NCBI GenBank assembly: GCA_902478875.1
Contig: CABSMZ010000024.1
Span: 1 to 15,214, forward strand
Length of the DNA stretch: 15,214 nucleotides
Direction: 5' to 3'
DNA from: an uncultured Collinsella sp.
GTDB lineage: Bacteria; Actinomycetota; Coriobacteriia; Coriobacteriales; Coriobacteriaceae
A program made the position numbers and the translations under genes. The first letter of the stretch is position 1; each line of letters opens with the position of its first letter. This document shows, piece by piece, positions 7,889 to 14,693 of the stretch. The notes under the pieces are model-generated. The model saw only the letters and a program-made list of their open reading frames with translations, was not told where the DNA came from and ran no database searches.

Positions 7889-8251
7889 ATGGCGAAATTC
7901 TTTAAGGACCCCGACGGCAAGCTCATCGCCGCCCTTGGCGACGACGTTGCGACCCCTGCCGGTTGCACGGAACTGACTGCAAACACTGAGGACGCAGCGC
8001 ACGAGAAGCACGTGCCTGTTGTCGAGACCGAGCGTGACGGTCACGTGATTCGCGCACGCGTTGGCTCGGTCGAGCACCCCAGCCTGCCCGAGCACTACAT
8101 TGAGTGGATCGCCCTTGAGGCCGAGGGCCGCTTAGAGGTCCATTACCTTGAGCCCGGCATGAAACCCGCGACGTTTTTCGCGGGCGGCTCCAAGACCGGT
8201 ACCGTCTATGCCTACTGCAACCTGCACGGGCTGTGGTCCGCGACATTCTAG
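7889..8251 (+). CDS. Superoxide reductase-type (desulfoferrodoxin/neelaredoxin) iron protein
   Basis: A 120-aa cytoplasmic protein with a full superoxide reductase iron site. EKHVPV gives the catalytic Glu39 and Lys40 and ligand His41; EHPSLPEHYIEW gives His63 and His69; CNLHGLW near the end gives Cys110 and His113. The family reduces superoxide to hydrogen peroxide without making oxygen, a typical defence of anaerobes. The first 35 residues sit where the desulforedoxin domain lies in two-iron members, but the only cysteine there is Cys26, so the second iron centre is absent; only the catalytic centre is supported. AAAGGAG (7876-7882) lies six bases before the ATG. The 150-base gap to the helicase gene shows no clear terminator or promoter, so independent transcription is undecided. 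A strong hairpin with a T run follows at 8297-8329. Confidence 0.9.
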   Translation: MAKFFKDPDGKLIAALGDDVATPAGCTELTANTEDAAHEKHVPVVETERDGHVIRARVGSVEHPSLPEHYIEWIALEAEGRLEVHYLEPGMKPATFFAGGSKTGTVYAYCNLHGLWSATF

Positions 8252-8271
8252 GAGCGCGCCCCCGCTCGGGG

Positions 8272-8277
8272 TATCAT
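8272..8277 (+). promoter_or_regulatory. Possible -10 element upstream of the NadE-like gene
   Basis: TATCAT in the context GGGTATCATAG resembles the -10 regions before dnaE and the last gene of the window. No acceptable -35 was found at 16-18 bases upstream. If it is active, transcription would start near 8284 and the hairpin at 8297-8329 would lie in the leader of the NadE-like mRNA instead of simply ending the upstream transcript. Confidence 0.28.
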
Positions 8278-8296
8278 AGCTAGCATATGCACATGC

Positions 8297-8329
8297 AAGC
8301 GCCGGCTGCATTATGCGGCCGGCGCTTTT
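8297..8329 (+). terminator. Strong intrinsic terminator-like hairpin
   Basis: AAGCGCCGGC (8297-8306) pairs perfectly with GCCGGCGCTT (8318-8327). Inside it TGCA (8307-8310) pairs with TGCG (8314-8317), one pair being T-G wobble, around a TTA loop, giving a stem of about 14 bp. A run of four T (8326-8329) follows, two of them within the stem. It most simply ends the superoxide reductase transcript 46 bases after its stop. Because a -10-like box lies just upstream, a role as a leader attenuator for the next gene is also possible. Confidence 0.75.
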
Positions 8330-8368
8330 ACTACGATTTCGATGGTTTACGACGGAAAGGGCTGGGCC

Positions 8369-10354
8369 ATGAAACTCGCGCTTGCACAAATCGATATGCG
8401 CCTGGGTGATATTGAGGGCATTTGCGGCCGCATCGAGGACCAGGCTCGTCTGGCCCACGAGCGCGGGGCGCGCGTGCTGTGCGTTCCGGCTCCGCTCTTT
8501 ATGGGCGCCATGCCCGGTGGCCTGGTGGGCGCTGCCGACTTTGAGCACGACGTGCTTGCCGGTTTGACTGGTGTCGCCGAGCGTATCCAGGAGCTTGACA
8601 TGATCTGCATCGTGCCCGCGGCGGTTTCGTTTGAGGGCCAGCCGCTGCTCGACTACATGATGCTCAAGGACGGTCATGTGGTGCCGGCGCGTTCGAGCAT
8701 TGCCCTGCAGCGTGGCGAGAACAACGACACACGTTGGGCGCCGCCGGTGTTCGACGTGGACGGTGTGCGCATCGCCGTGATTTTTGACTTGGACCGCGAA
8801 CTCGAGATGCTGCCGACCGGTGTTGACCTCATTGCGTATTTCCAATTCAACGCGTTTGACATGACCGACCGCGAGACTGCCGCCATTGCTGCCGTTCGCA
8901 GCGGCGCCTACCGCAAGATCGCATCCAAGCGCAGCGTATGGTTTGCCTGCATGGCGCCGGTCGGTGCCTATGACGAGTCGGTGTATACCGGCGGGTCGTT
9001 TGTACTCGACGACTGCGGCCGCGTGGTGGCCCAAGCGCCGTGTTTTGAGGAGAGCCTGCTGGTTCAGGAGATTCAACGCGGCGTGATGCTCGATGCCTTG
9101 GAAGACCACGAGCTGCCCGAGTTTCGTTCCGAGGAGTGGCTGTGGCGGGCGCTGGTGCTCGCCGTGCGCGACAACGCCCGCGCCCGCGGTGCGTCGCGTG
9201 CTGTTGTGGCACTCGAGGGTGACTTGCCGTCGTCTTTGCTGGCGGCGCTGGCCGTCGACGCTCTGGGCCCGCGCAATGTGATTGGCCTGGTGCTGGGGCG
9301 CAACCGTATCTTTACGCCGGCGCAGGAAGAGGCCGAGGCTGCCCGCTGTGCCGCCGTCCGCGCCATTGCCGAGCGTTTGCACATTCGCACCGTCGAGCGC
9401 GATGCACCGGATGCGGCGCGTGTGCTCGATCGCGACGTGTCGGCGGGCGATGCCGAGCGCCTGCGTTCGCGCACGCTGGGCCTCATGCTGGAGGACACAG
9501 CGCTCGAGCTGGGTGCGATGGCGCTGAGCCCGCTGTCCAAAACCGAGTACGCGCTGGCGGCGCCGGCGCTTTGCGGCGGCTACCAGGGCGACTTTGCGCC
9601 CTTTGGCGATGTGTACCTGTCGACGCTTGAGTTTGTGGCGCGTGTGCGCAACCGCACGTCTGCCGTGGTGCCCCAAGAGCTCGTGACGCTCAACGCGGTG
9701 GAAGATTGTATGGAGCGAGTGCTGGCGCAGGCGCTCTCGACGCTCGACGGTCCGGTCGATATGCTCGACCGCGCGGCACAGCTGCTCGGGGGGCTTGAGC
9801 CGGGTGAGGTCGATGGCGCGCTCGAGGCGCACGTGGACCGCAATCGATCTTTCGACGACATCCCGATGGCCGCTGACAAGCCCGAGGCTTGCTCGCTGCT
9901 GCTGATGCTCGTTCGACAGGGTGAAGCTGCCCGCCGCATGCTGCCGACGGCGCCGATCGTCTCGTCCCGTTCGTTTGCCGAGCGTGCCTGGCCGTATATG
10001 CTCGCGTGGTCCGACCTGGGGCTTAACGGCAAGGAGCGTATGACGGTCGATTCGCTGGCGCGCGCCGAGGTGCGCCGTTTTGCTGACGAGGATACGAGCG
10101 AGCGCGTGCGAAACGAGATGATGGGCGTGCTGGGCGAGCTACTGGGTATTTCGCCCGAGCAGATGGAGGAGCTGCGCTCTGAGGACGGTCAGCGTCGTTT
10201 GCACGAGGGAATGAAAAAGTTCGAGGGCGAGGTTCAGGACGCCATCGATAAGATGATGGGCGGTCAGGGCGGCTCGCAAGGTAGTCCCCAGGGTGGTCCG
10301 ATGCCGCATCCGCCGGTGGATCCCCGTCAGTTTCCCTTTTTCTCGCAGAACTAA
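8369..10354 (+). CDS. NAD+ synthetase (NadE)-family protein with degenerate active sites
   Basis: A 661-aa protein with the two-domain plan of glutamine-dependent NAD+ synthetase: an N-terminal nitrilase-like amidase (about 1-240, starting MKLALAQIDMRLGDIEG) and a C-terminal synthetase domain (about 250-540). The synthetase half keeps AALAVDALGP (292-301), SKTE (390-393) and FAPFGDVY (409-416). The catalytic positions are changed. By motif alignment the amidase Glu-Lys-Cys triad reads Ala41 (VPAPLF), Ser109 and Asp140 (VIFDLD), and the SGGxDS loop reads EGDLPS (283-288). Neither glutaminase nor normal adenylation chemistry is expected. A low-complexity Gly/Gln/Pro/Ser tail fills the last 35 or so residues. 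AAAGG (8356-8360) lies eight bases before ATG 8369, which is preferred to the in-frame ATG at 8342. The alternative is a divergent enzyme with different chemistry. Family membership is fairly sure; function is unknown. Confidence 0.85.
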   Translation: MKLALAQIDMRLGDIEGICGRIEDQARLAHERGARVLCVPAPLFMGAMPGGLVGAADFEHDVLAGLTGVAERIQELDMICIVPAAVSFEGQPLLDYMMLKDGHVVPARSSIALQRGENNDTRWAPPVFDVDGVRIAVIFDLDRELEMLPTGVDLIAYFQFNAFDMTDRETAAIAAVRSGAYRKIASKRSVWFACMAPVGAYDESVYTGGSFVLDDCGRVVAQAPCFEESLLVQEIQRGVMLDALEDHELPEFRSEEWLWRALVLAVRDNARARGASRAVVALEGDLPSSLLAALAVDALGPRNVIGLVLGRNRIFTPAQEEAEAARCAAVRAIAERLHIRTVERDAPDAARVLDRDVSAGDAERLRSRTLGLMLEDTALELGAMALSPLSKTEYALAAPALCGGYQGDFAPFGDVYLSTLEFVARVRNRTSAVVPQELVTLNAVEDCMERVLAQALSTLDGPVDMLDRAAQLLGGLEPGEVDGALEAHVDRNRSFDDIPMAADKPEACSLLLMLVRQGEAARRMLPTAPIVSSRSFAERAWPYMLAWSDLGLNGKERMTVDSLARAEVRRFADEDTSERVRNEMMGVLGELLGISPEQMEELRSEDGQRRLHEGMKKFEGEVQDAIDKMMGGQGGSQGSPQGGPMPHPPVDPRQFPFFSQN

Positions 10355-10357
10355 ACT

Positions 10358-10382
10358 GGGGATGGGATTTGCTCCCAACCCC
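10358..10382 (+). terminator. Weak hairpin after the NadE-like gene
   Basis: GGGG (10358-10361) pairs with CCCC (10379-10382), and TGGGA (10363-10367) pairs with TCCCA (10373-10377), with one A-A mismatch between them and a five-base loop. It begins four bases after the stop codon, where a terminator is expected, but no T run follows. Termination would be weak or need a factor. Confidence 0.35.
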
Positions 10383-10413
10383 GATACTTCAACTAAGCAT
10401 CTTGACCCCGTTG

Positions 10414-10422
10414 TGTTATTCT
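10414..10422 (+). promoter_or_regulatory. Extended -10 promoter of the ruvCAB operon
   Basis: TGTTATTCT is an extended -10 (TG, one base, then TATTCT at 10417-10422). TTGACC at 10402-10407 looks like a -35 but is only nine bases from this -10, so the extended -10 probably works without it. Initiation is expected near 10429, inside the LexA core that starts two bases downstream of the -10. The leader to the ruvC start would be about 63 bases. Confidence 0.5.
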
Positions 10423-10423
10423 A

Positions 10424-10435
10424 GAACAGACGTTC
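10424..10435. promoter_or_regulatory. LexA-binding SOS box of ruvCAB
   Basis: GAACAGACGTTC is a perfect GAAC-N4-GTTC core, the LexA (DinR) site of Gram-positive bacteria and actinobacteria. It lies immediately downstream of the extended -10 and covers the expected start point, so bound LexA would block initiation. It is 57 bases before the ruvC start codon. ruvAB and ruvCAB are known SOS genes in many bacteria, so site and gene content agree. Confidence 0.82.
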
Positions 10436-10491
10436 GTGAATAGTGCGCGGAGCCTTGTCTCGCGCCGGGCTTTTGGCGAGGGGAGGTCGGC

Positions 10492-11013
10492 TTGGTCATT
10501 TTGGGTATCGACCCCGGTTTGGCCCATACAGGTTGGGGGATTATCGAGGAGCGGCGTGGCGAGGTTCGCTGCCGTGCTTACGGCTGCATCGAGACCAGCG
10601 CCGGAAGTCCGCTCGCGGTGCGCCTGTCGCATATCGCCCATGACCTTAAGGATGTCGTCGAGCGTTATCGACCCGACACGGCTGCTGTCGAGAGCATCTA
10701 CTTTGGCGCCAACGTTCGTTCGGCCATCCCCACGGCGCATGCCCGCGGTGCTGCGCTTGTGGCGCTTTCGGAGTGCGCGCTCGAGATTGGCGAGTACACG
10801 CCTATGCAGATCAAACAGGCTGTGGTGGGCACCGGCGCCGCGGACAAGCGGCAGGTCGCCTACATGGTACGCACGCTCACACAGCTCGACCACGACCCGC
10901 ATCCCGACCATGCCGCCGATGCCCTGGCCTGCGCCATCTGCCACGTAAACCTTAGCCGCACCCGCGCCCTCACCGGTGGCGAGTTCTATCAACAGAGAGG
11001 AACCGGATACTGA
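10492..11013 (+). CDS. ruvC: Crossover junction endodeoxyribonuclease RuvC
   Basis: Holliday-junction resolvase, 173 aa, normal length. It works as a dimer that nicks two opposed strands of a junction held by RuvAB. The RNase H-like fold begins VILGIDPGLAHTGWG with catalytic Asp7. The remaining acidic cluster is Glu67 (AVESIYFG) and His140/Asp143 in HAADALACAICH; His in place of the third Asp of the E. coli enzyme is also found in the Thermus RuvC. IKQAVVGTGAADKRQVAYMV is the usual conserved DNA-contact region. Translation starts at TTG 10492, five bases after GGGGAGG (10480-10486); no ATG or GTG fits the conserved N-terminus better. The stop overlaps the ruvA ATG by one base (TGATG). First gene of the damage-inducible ruv operon. 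Confidence 0.97.
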   Translation: MVILGIDPGLAHTGWGIIEERRGEVRCRAYGCIETSAGSPLAVRLSHIAHDLKDVVERYRPDTAAVESIYFGANVRSAIPTAHARGAALVALSECALEIGEYTPMQIKQAVVGTGAADKRQVAYMVRTLTQLDHDPHPDHAADALACAICHVNLSRTRALTGGEFYQQRGTGY

Positions 11014-11633
11014 TGATTTCCCAGCTCCACGGAACGCTTGTCGAGTCCACGATGAGCTCTGCTGTCGTCGATGTGTCGGGCGTTGGCTTTGAGCTCGGCA
11101 TCTCGGGCAGCACTGCGGCCACGTTGCCGACGCCCGGCGGCGAGGTCCGCCTCTATACGCGTATGCAGGTGCGCGAGGACGCCATGACACTTTTCGGGTT
11201 TTCCTCAAAGGACGAGCGCACGATGTTCGACCGGCTCGTGTCCGTTTCGGGCGTTGGCCCGCGCCTGGCGCTCGCCGTGCTTTCCACCTATACCGTGGGG
11301 CAGCTGTATTCGCTTGTGATGGCCGAGGACGACAAGGGCATGGCCAAGGTACCCGGTGTGGGCAAAAAGACAGCTCAGCGCCTGATCCTGGAGCTCAAGA
11401 GCACCTTTGCCAAGGATAAGGGCTTTGTGCCGGTCGACGTGATTCCCGGCCAGGTTGCGATGCCGGTTCCCGCCGCCGCTCCCTCGGCGATCGATGACGC
11501 CCGCGCGGCACTCCTTTCCATGGGCTTTAGCCCGCAGGAGACCGATGTTGCCCTGAGCGGGTATGATGGGCAGAATATGCGTGTCGAGGATTTGCTCGGC
11601 GCGGCGCTTAAGCGACTCGGAATGGATGCGTGA
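11013..11633 (+). CDS. ruvA: Holliday junction branch migration protein RuvA
   Basis: The 206-aa junction-recognition subunit, which forms tetramers on four-way DNA and loads the RuvB motor. The N-terminal OB-fold (about 1-63) ends with VREDAMTLFGF and includes the acidic pin Glu55-Asp56 that keeps the junction open. Two helix-hairpin-helix motifs follow: VSGVGPRLA (78-86) and VPGVGKKTAQRL (113-124). After a flexible Pro/Ala-rich linker (about 140-165), the C-terminal three-helix domain (LLSMGFSPQETDVAL onward) is the RuvB contact. The start overlaps the ruvC stop and AGAGAGG (10994-11000) lies 12 bases upstream, so translation is probably coupled. The stop overlaps the ruvB start in the same way. 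Confidence 0.98.
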   Translation: MISQLHGTLVESTMSSAVVDVSGVGFELGISGSTAATLPTPGGEVRLYTRMQVREDAMTLFGFSSKDERTMFDRLVSVSGVGPRLALAVLSTYTVGQLYSLVMAEDDKGMAKVPGVGKKTAQRLILELKSTFAKDKGFVPVDVIPGQVAMPVPAAAPSAIDDARAALLSMGFSPQETDVALSGYDGQNMRVEDLLGAALKRLGMDA

Positions 11634-12700
11634 TGTGGGAAGCCGATGACTCTCAGGACCTGTGGGCGACGCCCGGCAACTCGCCGGCGGCATCCATGGC
11701 GCACGGCGAGCGCATGGTGGGCTCGGAGCTGACGGCCGAGGACCTCGATGTCGACCGCACTTTGCGCCCCCAGCGCCTGGACGACTACTGTGGCCAGGAG
11801 CACATCAAGCAGAGTCTGCGCGTGTTGATCGAAGCGGCGCAGAGCCGTGGCGAGACGCTCGACCACGTGATTTTCTCGGGTCCTCCGGGCCTGGGCAAGA
11901 CCACGCTGGCCACCGTTATCGCCAACGAGCTGGGCGCTCAGATCAAGACCACGAGTGGCCCTGCCATCGCGCGCACGGGCGACCTGGCGGCCATCCTTAC
12001 TAACTTGCAGCCGGGTGATGTGCTGTTTATCGACGAGATCCACCGTCTCAACCGTTCGGTCGAGGAGGTCCTGTACCCCGCGATGGAGGACTTTGCCCTC
12101 GATATCGTGATTGGCAAGGGTCCGGCGGCGCGCTCGATTCGCCTGGATATCCCCAAGTTTACGCTGGTTGCGGCAACGACCCGCTCGGGCATGTTGACCG
12201 GCCCGTTGCGCGACCGCTTTGGCATTTCATATCGCCTGGATTACTACACGGTCGAGGAGCTCGCGCAGATTGTGACGCGCTCGGCGACTATCCTGGGCGT
12301 GACGATCGACCATCCCAGTGCACTCGAGATCGGCTCGCGTTCGCGCGGCACGCCACGTCTTGCCAACCGCCTGCTCAAGCGCGTGCGCGATTACGCACAG
12401 GTGCGCGGCAACGGCCCCATCGAGCTCGATATCTGTCGCCAGGCGCTTGAGTTCTTCGAGATCGATGAGCTCGGTCTGGACTGGATGGATATTCGAATTT
12501 TGGAGACGCTTGCTAAGACGTTCTCCGGTCGTGCCGTGGGACTTACGACCCTTGCCAGCGCGGTGGGCGAGGATCCGGGCACGCTCGAGGATGTCTATGA
12601 GCCCTATCTGCTGCAGTGTGGGTTGATGATTCGCACGCCTCAGGGTCGTCAGGCAACGCTTCGCACCTTTGAGCACTTGGGCATCGAGCCGGCCGTTTAG
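11633..12700 (+). CDS. ruvB: Holliday junction branch migration ATPase RuvB
   Basis: The AAA+ motor that pumps DNA through the RuvA-held junction, 355 aa, normal length. It has Walker A GPPGLGKTT (83-91, Lys89), Walker B LFIDEIH (131-137), and sensor and arginine-finger region ATTRSGMLTGPLRDRFG (181-197). The C-terminal winged helix (about 280-345) includes GLTTLASAVGED and ends GRQATLRTFEHLG. The first 40 residues are a variable acidic extension before the conserved LRPQRLDDYCGQEHIK. ATG 11633 overlaps the ruvA stop (TGATG); an in-frame GTG directly before it (11630) would add one residue. There is no strong Shine-Dalgarno sequence, so translational coupling is likely. No terminator is visible after the stop, so some read-through into fhs is possible. 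Confidence 0.98.
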   Translation: MWEADDSQDLWATPGNSPAASMAHGERMVGSELTAEDLDVDRTLRPQRLDDYCGQEHIKQSLRVLIEAAQSRGETLDHVIFSGPPGLGKTTLATVIANELGAQIKTTSGPAIARTGDLAAILTNLQPGDVLFIDEIHRLNRSVEEVLYPAMEDFALDIVIGKGPAARSIRLDIPKFTLVAATTRSGMLTGPLRDRFGISYRLDYYTVEELAQIVTRSATILGVTIDHPSALEIGSRSRGTPRLANRLLKRVRDYAQVRGNGPIELDICRQALEFFEIDELGLDWMDIRILETLAKTFSGRAVGLTTLASAVGEDPGTLEDVYEPYLLQCGLMIRTPQGRQATLRTFEHLGIEPAV

Positions 12701-12779
12701 AGACGGGTTTGTTTTGGCTAGTCTGTAGGCTATCGCTGAGCATTGGATAAACATATCGCCATTCATCGGTTACGGGTGT

Positions 12780-12806
12780 TTTACTATTGCGCGCCCGTGC
12801 TATGCT
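12780..12806 (+). promoter_or_regulatory. Promoter of fhs
   Basis: TGCTATGCT (12798-12806) is an extended -10 with TATGCT at 12801-12806. TTTACT (12780-12785), matching four of six -35 bases, lies 15 bases upstream. Initiation near 12813 leaves a leader of about 34 bases with AAAGGA (12835-12840) before the ATG. The 146-base gap from ruvB and this promoter indicate that fhs is transcribed separately from the ruv operon. Confidence 0.5.
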
Positions 12807-12846
12807 GAATTGGTCTTTTTCTCATTCGGTAACGAAAGGACCGCCC

Positions 12847-14514
12847 ATGCCTACTGACATCGAAATCGCACGTTCTGTCACGCCGCTGCCCATTACCGAG
12901 GTGGCCAAGAACGCCGGCGTCGACGTTAAGCATCTGATTCCGTACGGCTTTGACAAGGCAAAGGTCGACTATTCCCTGCTCAACGAGCCGACCGATCACC
13001 AGGCCAAGCTCGTTCTAGTGACCGCCATCAACCCCACGCCCGCCGGCGAGGGTAAGACCACCACGACCATCGGTCTGGCCGACGGTCTTCGTCGTCGCGG
13101 CGTTAAGAGCGCCGTGGCCCTGCGCGAGCCTTCGCTCGGCCCCGTCTTTGGCGTTAAGGGCGGTGCTGCCGGTGGCGGCTGGGCTCAGGTGATCCCCATG
13201 GGGGATATCAACCTGCACTTTACCGGCGACTTCCACGCTATCGGTGCTGCCAACAACCTGCTGGCCGCCATGCTTGATAACCACATCCAGCAGGGCAATC
13301 AGCTCGGTATTGACGTTAAGCGCATCACTTGGAAGCGCGTCGTCGATATGAACGACCGTCAGCTGCGCCACGTTATCGACGGCATTGGCGGTAAGGCCCA
13401 GGGCGTGCCGCGCGAGGACGGCTTCGATATCACCGTCGCCTCTGAGGTCATGGCAATCCTGTGCCTGTCTACGAGCATCAGCGACCTCAAGGAACGCTTG
13501 GGTGAGATTGTCGTCGGCTACAGCTTTGCCGGCGAGCCCGTCCGTGCCCGCGACCTTAAGGCCCAGGGTGCCATGGCCGCGTTGCTTAAGGACGCGCTCA
13601 AGCCCAACCTGGTGCAAACGCTCGAGGGCACGCCCGCGTTTGTCCACGGCGGTCCCTTCGCCAACATTGCCCACGGCTGCAACTCTATCATGGCCACGCG
13701 TATGGCGATGCGCTTTGGCGATGTCGCCATTACCGAGGCCGGCTTCGGTGCCGATCTGGGTGCCGAGAAGTTCCTCGACATCAAGTGCCGCATGACGGGC
13801 GTTCGCCCCAGCGCTGTCGTGGTCGTCGCCACTGCCCGCGCGCTTAAGTACAACGGCGGTGTCGCCAAGGCCGACCTCAACGAGGAGAACCTCGAGGCCC
13901 TCAAGGCCGGCATGCCCAACCTGCTGCGCCACGTCGATAACATCCAGAATGTCTACGGTCTGCCTTGTGTGGTCGCCATCAACCGCTTCCCGACGGACAC
14001 CGAGGCCGAGCTCGAGCTCATCGAGTCCGAGTGCCAGAAGCTCGGCGTCAACGTTAAGCTTTCCGAGGTCTGGGCCAAGGGCGGCGAGGGCGCGCTCGAG
14101 CTGGCCGATGAGGTCATGCGTCTGATTGAGCAGCCGAGCGAGCTCAAGTTTGCCTATGAGGACGGCGCCGATGTCGCTGATGCCCTCGAGGCCGTTGCTA
14201 CCAAGGTCTACCGCGCCGATGGCGTTGACTTTACGCCGGCCGCCAAGCGCCAGCTCGCCGAGCTGCGCGAGAATGGCTTTGGCAACCTGCCGGTGTGCGT
14301 CGCCAAGACGCAGTACAGCTTTAGCGACAACGCCAAGGCCCTGGGCGCTCCCGAGAACTTCCGCATCACGGTGCGTGAGCTCAAGGTTTCCGCTGGTGCC
14401 CACTTTGTGGTCGCACTGACTGGCAGCGTTCTGACCATGCCGGGCCTGCCCAAGGTCCCCGCGGCCGAGAACATCGACGTCGACAACGACGGCAACATCA
14501 CCGGCCTGTTCTAA
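12847..14514 (+). CDS. fhs: Formate-tetrahydrofolate ligase
   Basis: A 555-aa cytoplasmic enzyme that joins formate to tetrahydrofolate using ATP, making 10-formyl-tetrahydrofolate. This supplies one-carbon units for purines and formylmethionine, and is part of the Wood-Ljungdahl methyl branch where that pathway exists. The family's usual length is about 556, so it is complete and monofunctional. Motifs: P-loop TPAGEGKTT (64-72), REPSLGPVFGVKGGAAGGG (93-111), and HFTGDFHAI (124-132). The C-terminal part (VALTGSVLTMPGLPKVPAA) is the usual family ending. ATG 12847 has AAAGGA six bases upstream; longer frames to 12787 run through the promoter and lack a ribosome-binding site. It has its own promoter and terminator, so it is probably a single-gene transcript. 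Whether the organism is acetogenic cannot be told from this gene alone. Confidence 0.98.
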   Translation: MPTDIEIARSVTPLPITEVAKNAGVDVKHLIPYGFDKAKVDYSLLNEPTDHQAKLVLVTAINPTPAGEGKTTTTIGLADGLRRRGVKSAVALREPSLGPVFGVKGGAAGGGWAQVIPMGDINLHFTGDFHAIGAANNLLAAMLDNHIQQGNQLGIDVKRITWKRVVDMNDRQLRHVIDGIGGKAQGVPREDGFDITVASEVMAILCLSTSISDLKERLGEIVVGYSFAGEPVRARDLKAQGAMAALLKDALKPNLVQTLEGTPAFVHGGPFANIAHGCNSIMATRMAMRFGDVAITEAGFGADLGAEKFLDIKCRMTGVRPSAVVVVATARALKYNGGVAKADLNEENLEALKAGMPNLLRHVDNIQNVYGLPCVVAINRFPTDTEAELELIESECQKLGVNVKLSEVWAKGGEGALELADEVMRLIEQPSELKFAYEDGADVADALEAVATKVYRADGVDFTPAAKRQLAELRENGFGNLPVCVAKTQYSFSDNAKALGAPENFRITVRELKVSAGAHFVVALTGSVLTMPGLPKVPAAENIDVDNDGNITGLF

Positions 14515-14539
14515 GTCTGCTGTCCATAGCTGCTAGCCC

Positions 14540-14575
14540 GCCCCGCCGTGCCCACAAGGCCCGGCGGGGCTTTTT
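14540..14575 (+). terminator. Intrinsic terminator of fhs
   Basis: GCCCCGCCG (14540-14548) pairs perfectly with CGGCGGGGC (14562-14570). Inside it GCC (14550-14552) can pair with GGC (14558-14560) around CACAA. Five T (14571-14575) follow directly. The stem is 25 bases after the fhs stop codon. Confidence 0.92.
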
Positions 14576-14642
14576 GATCCTTAGGCCCGCGCATGTCTTG
14601 TAGATACCGACGGACTCTGCCCATCATAGGCTTTTGCGCGGG

Positions 14643-14648
14643 TAGAAT
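14643..14648 (+). promoter_or_regulatory. Likely -10 element of the last gene
   Basis: TAGAAT in the context GGGTAGAATGC matches the -10 pattern seen before dnaE. No good -35 lies 16-18 bases upstream. Initiation near 14655 would give a leader of about 39 bases carrying GGAAAGGAA (14678-14686). Confidence 0.42.
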
Positions 14649-14693
14649 GCATGGATAACTTGAGGCTCACGCGCGACGGAAAGGAATCGTTGC

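Noticed and set aside
10402..10407. TTGACC as a -35 element for ruvC
   Set aside because: It is only nine bases from the TATTCT -10 and 14 from TAGAAC, both outside a workable spacing. The extended -10 explains the promoter better.
11630..11632. GTG as the ruvB start
   Set aside because: It is possible, but the ATG directly after it (11633) overlaps the ruvA stop in the usual coupled form. The difference is a single residue.
12701..12779. Search for a terminator after ruvB
   Set aside because: Only three- to four-base pairings were found, with no T run behind a stem. None is reported.
13015..14403. Long minus-strand frame inside fhs, and similar ones at 5885-7567 and 8132-9832
   Set aside because: All are in codon register with the strongly biased sense genes and look like shadows. 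None shows protein family motifs.
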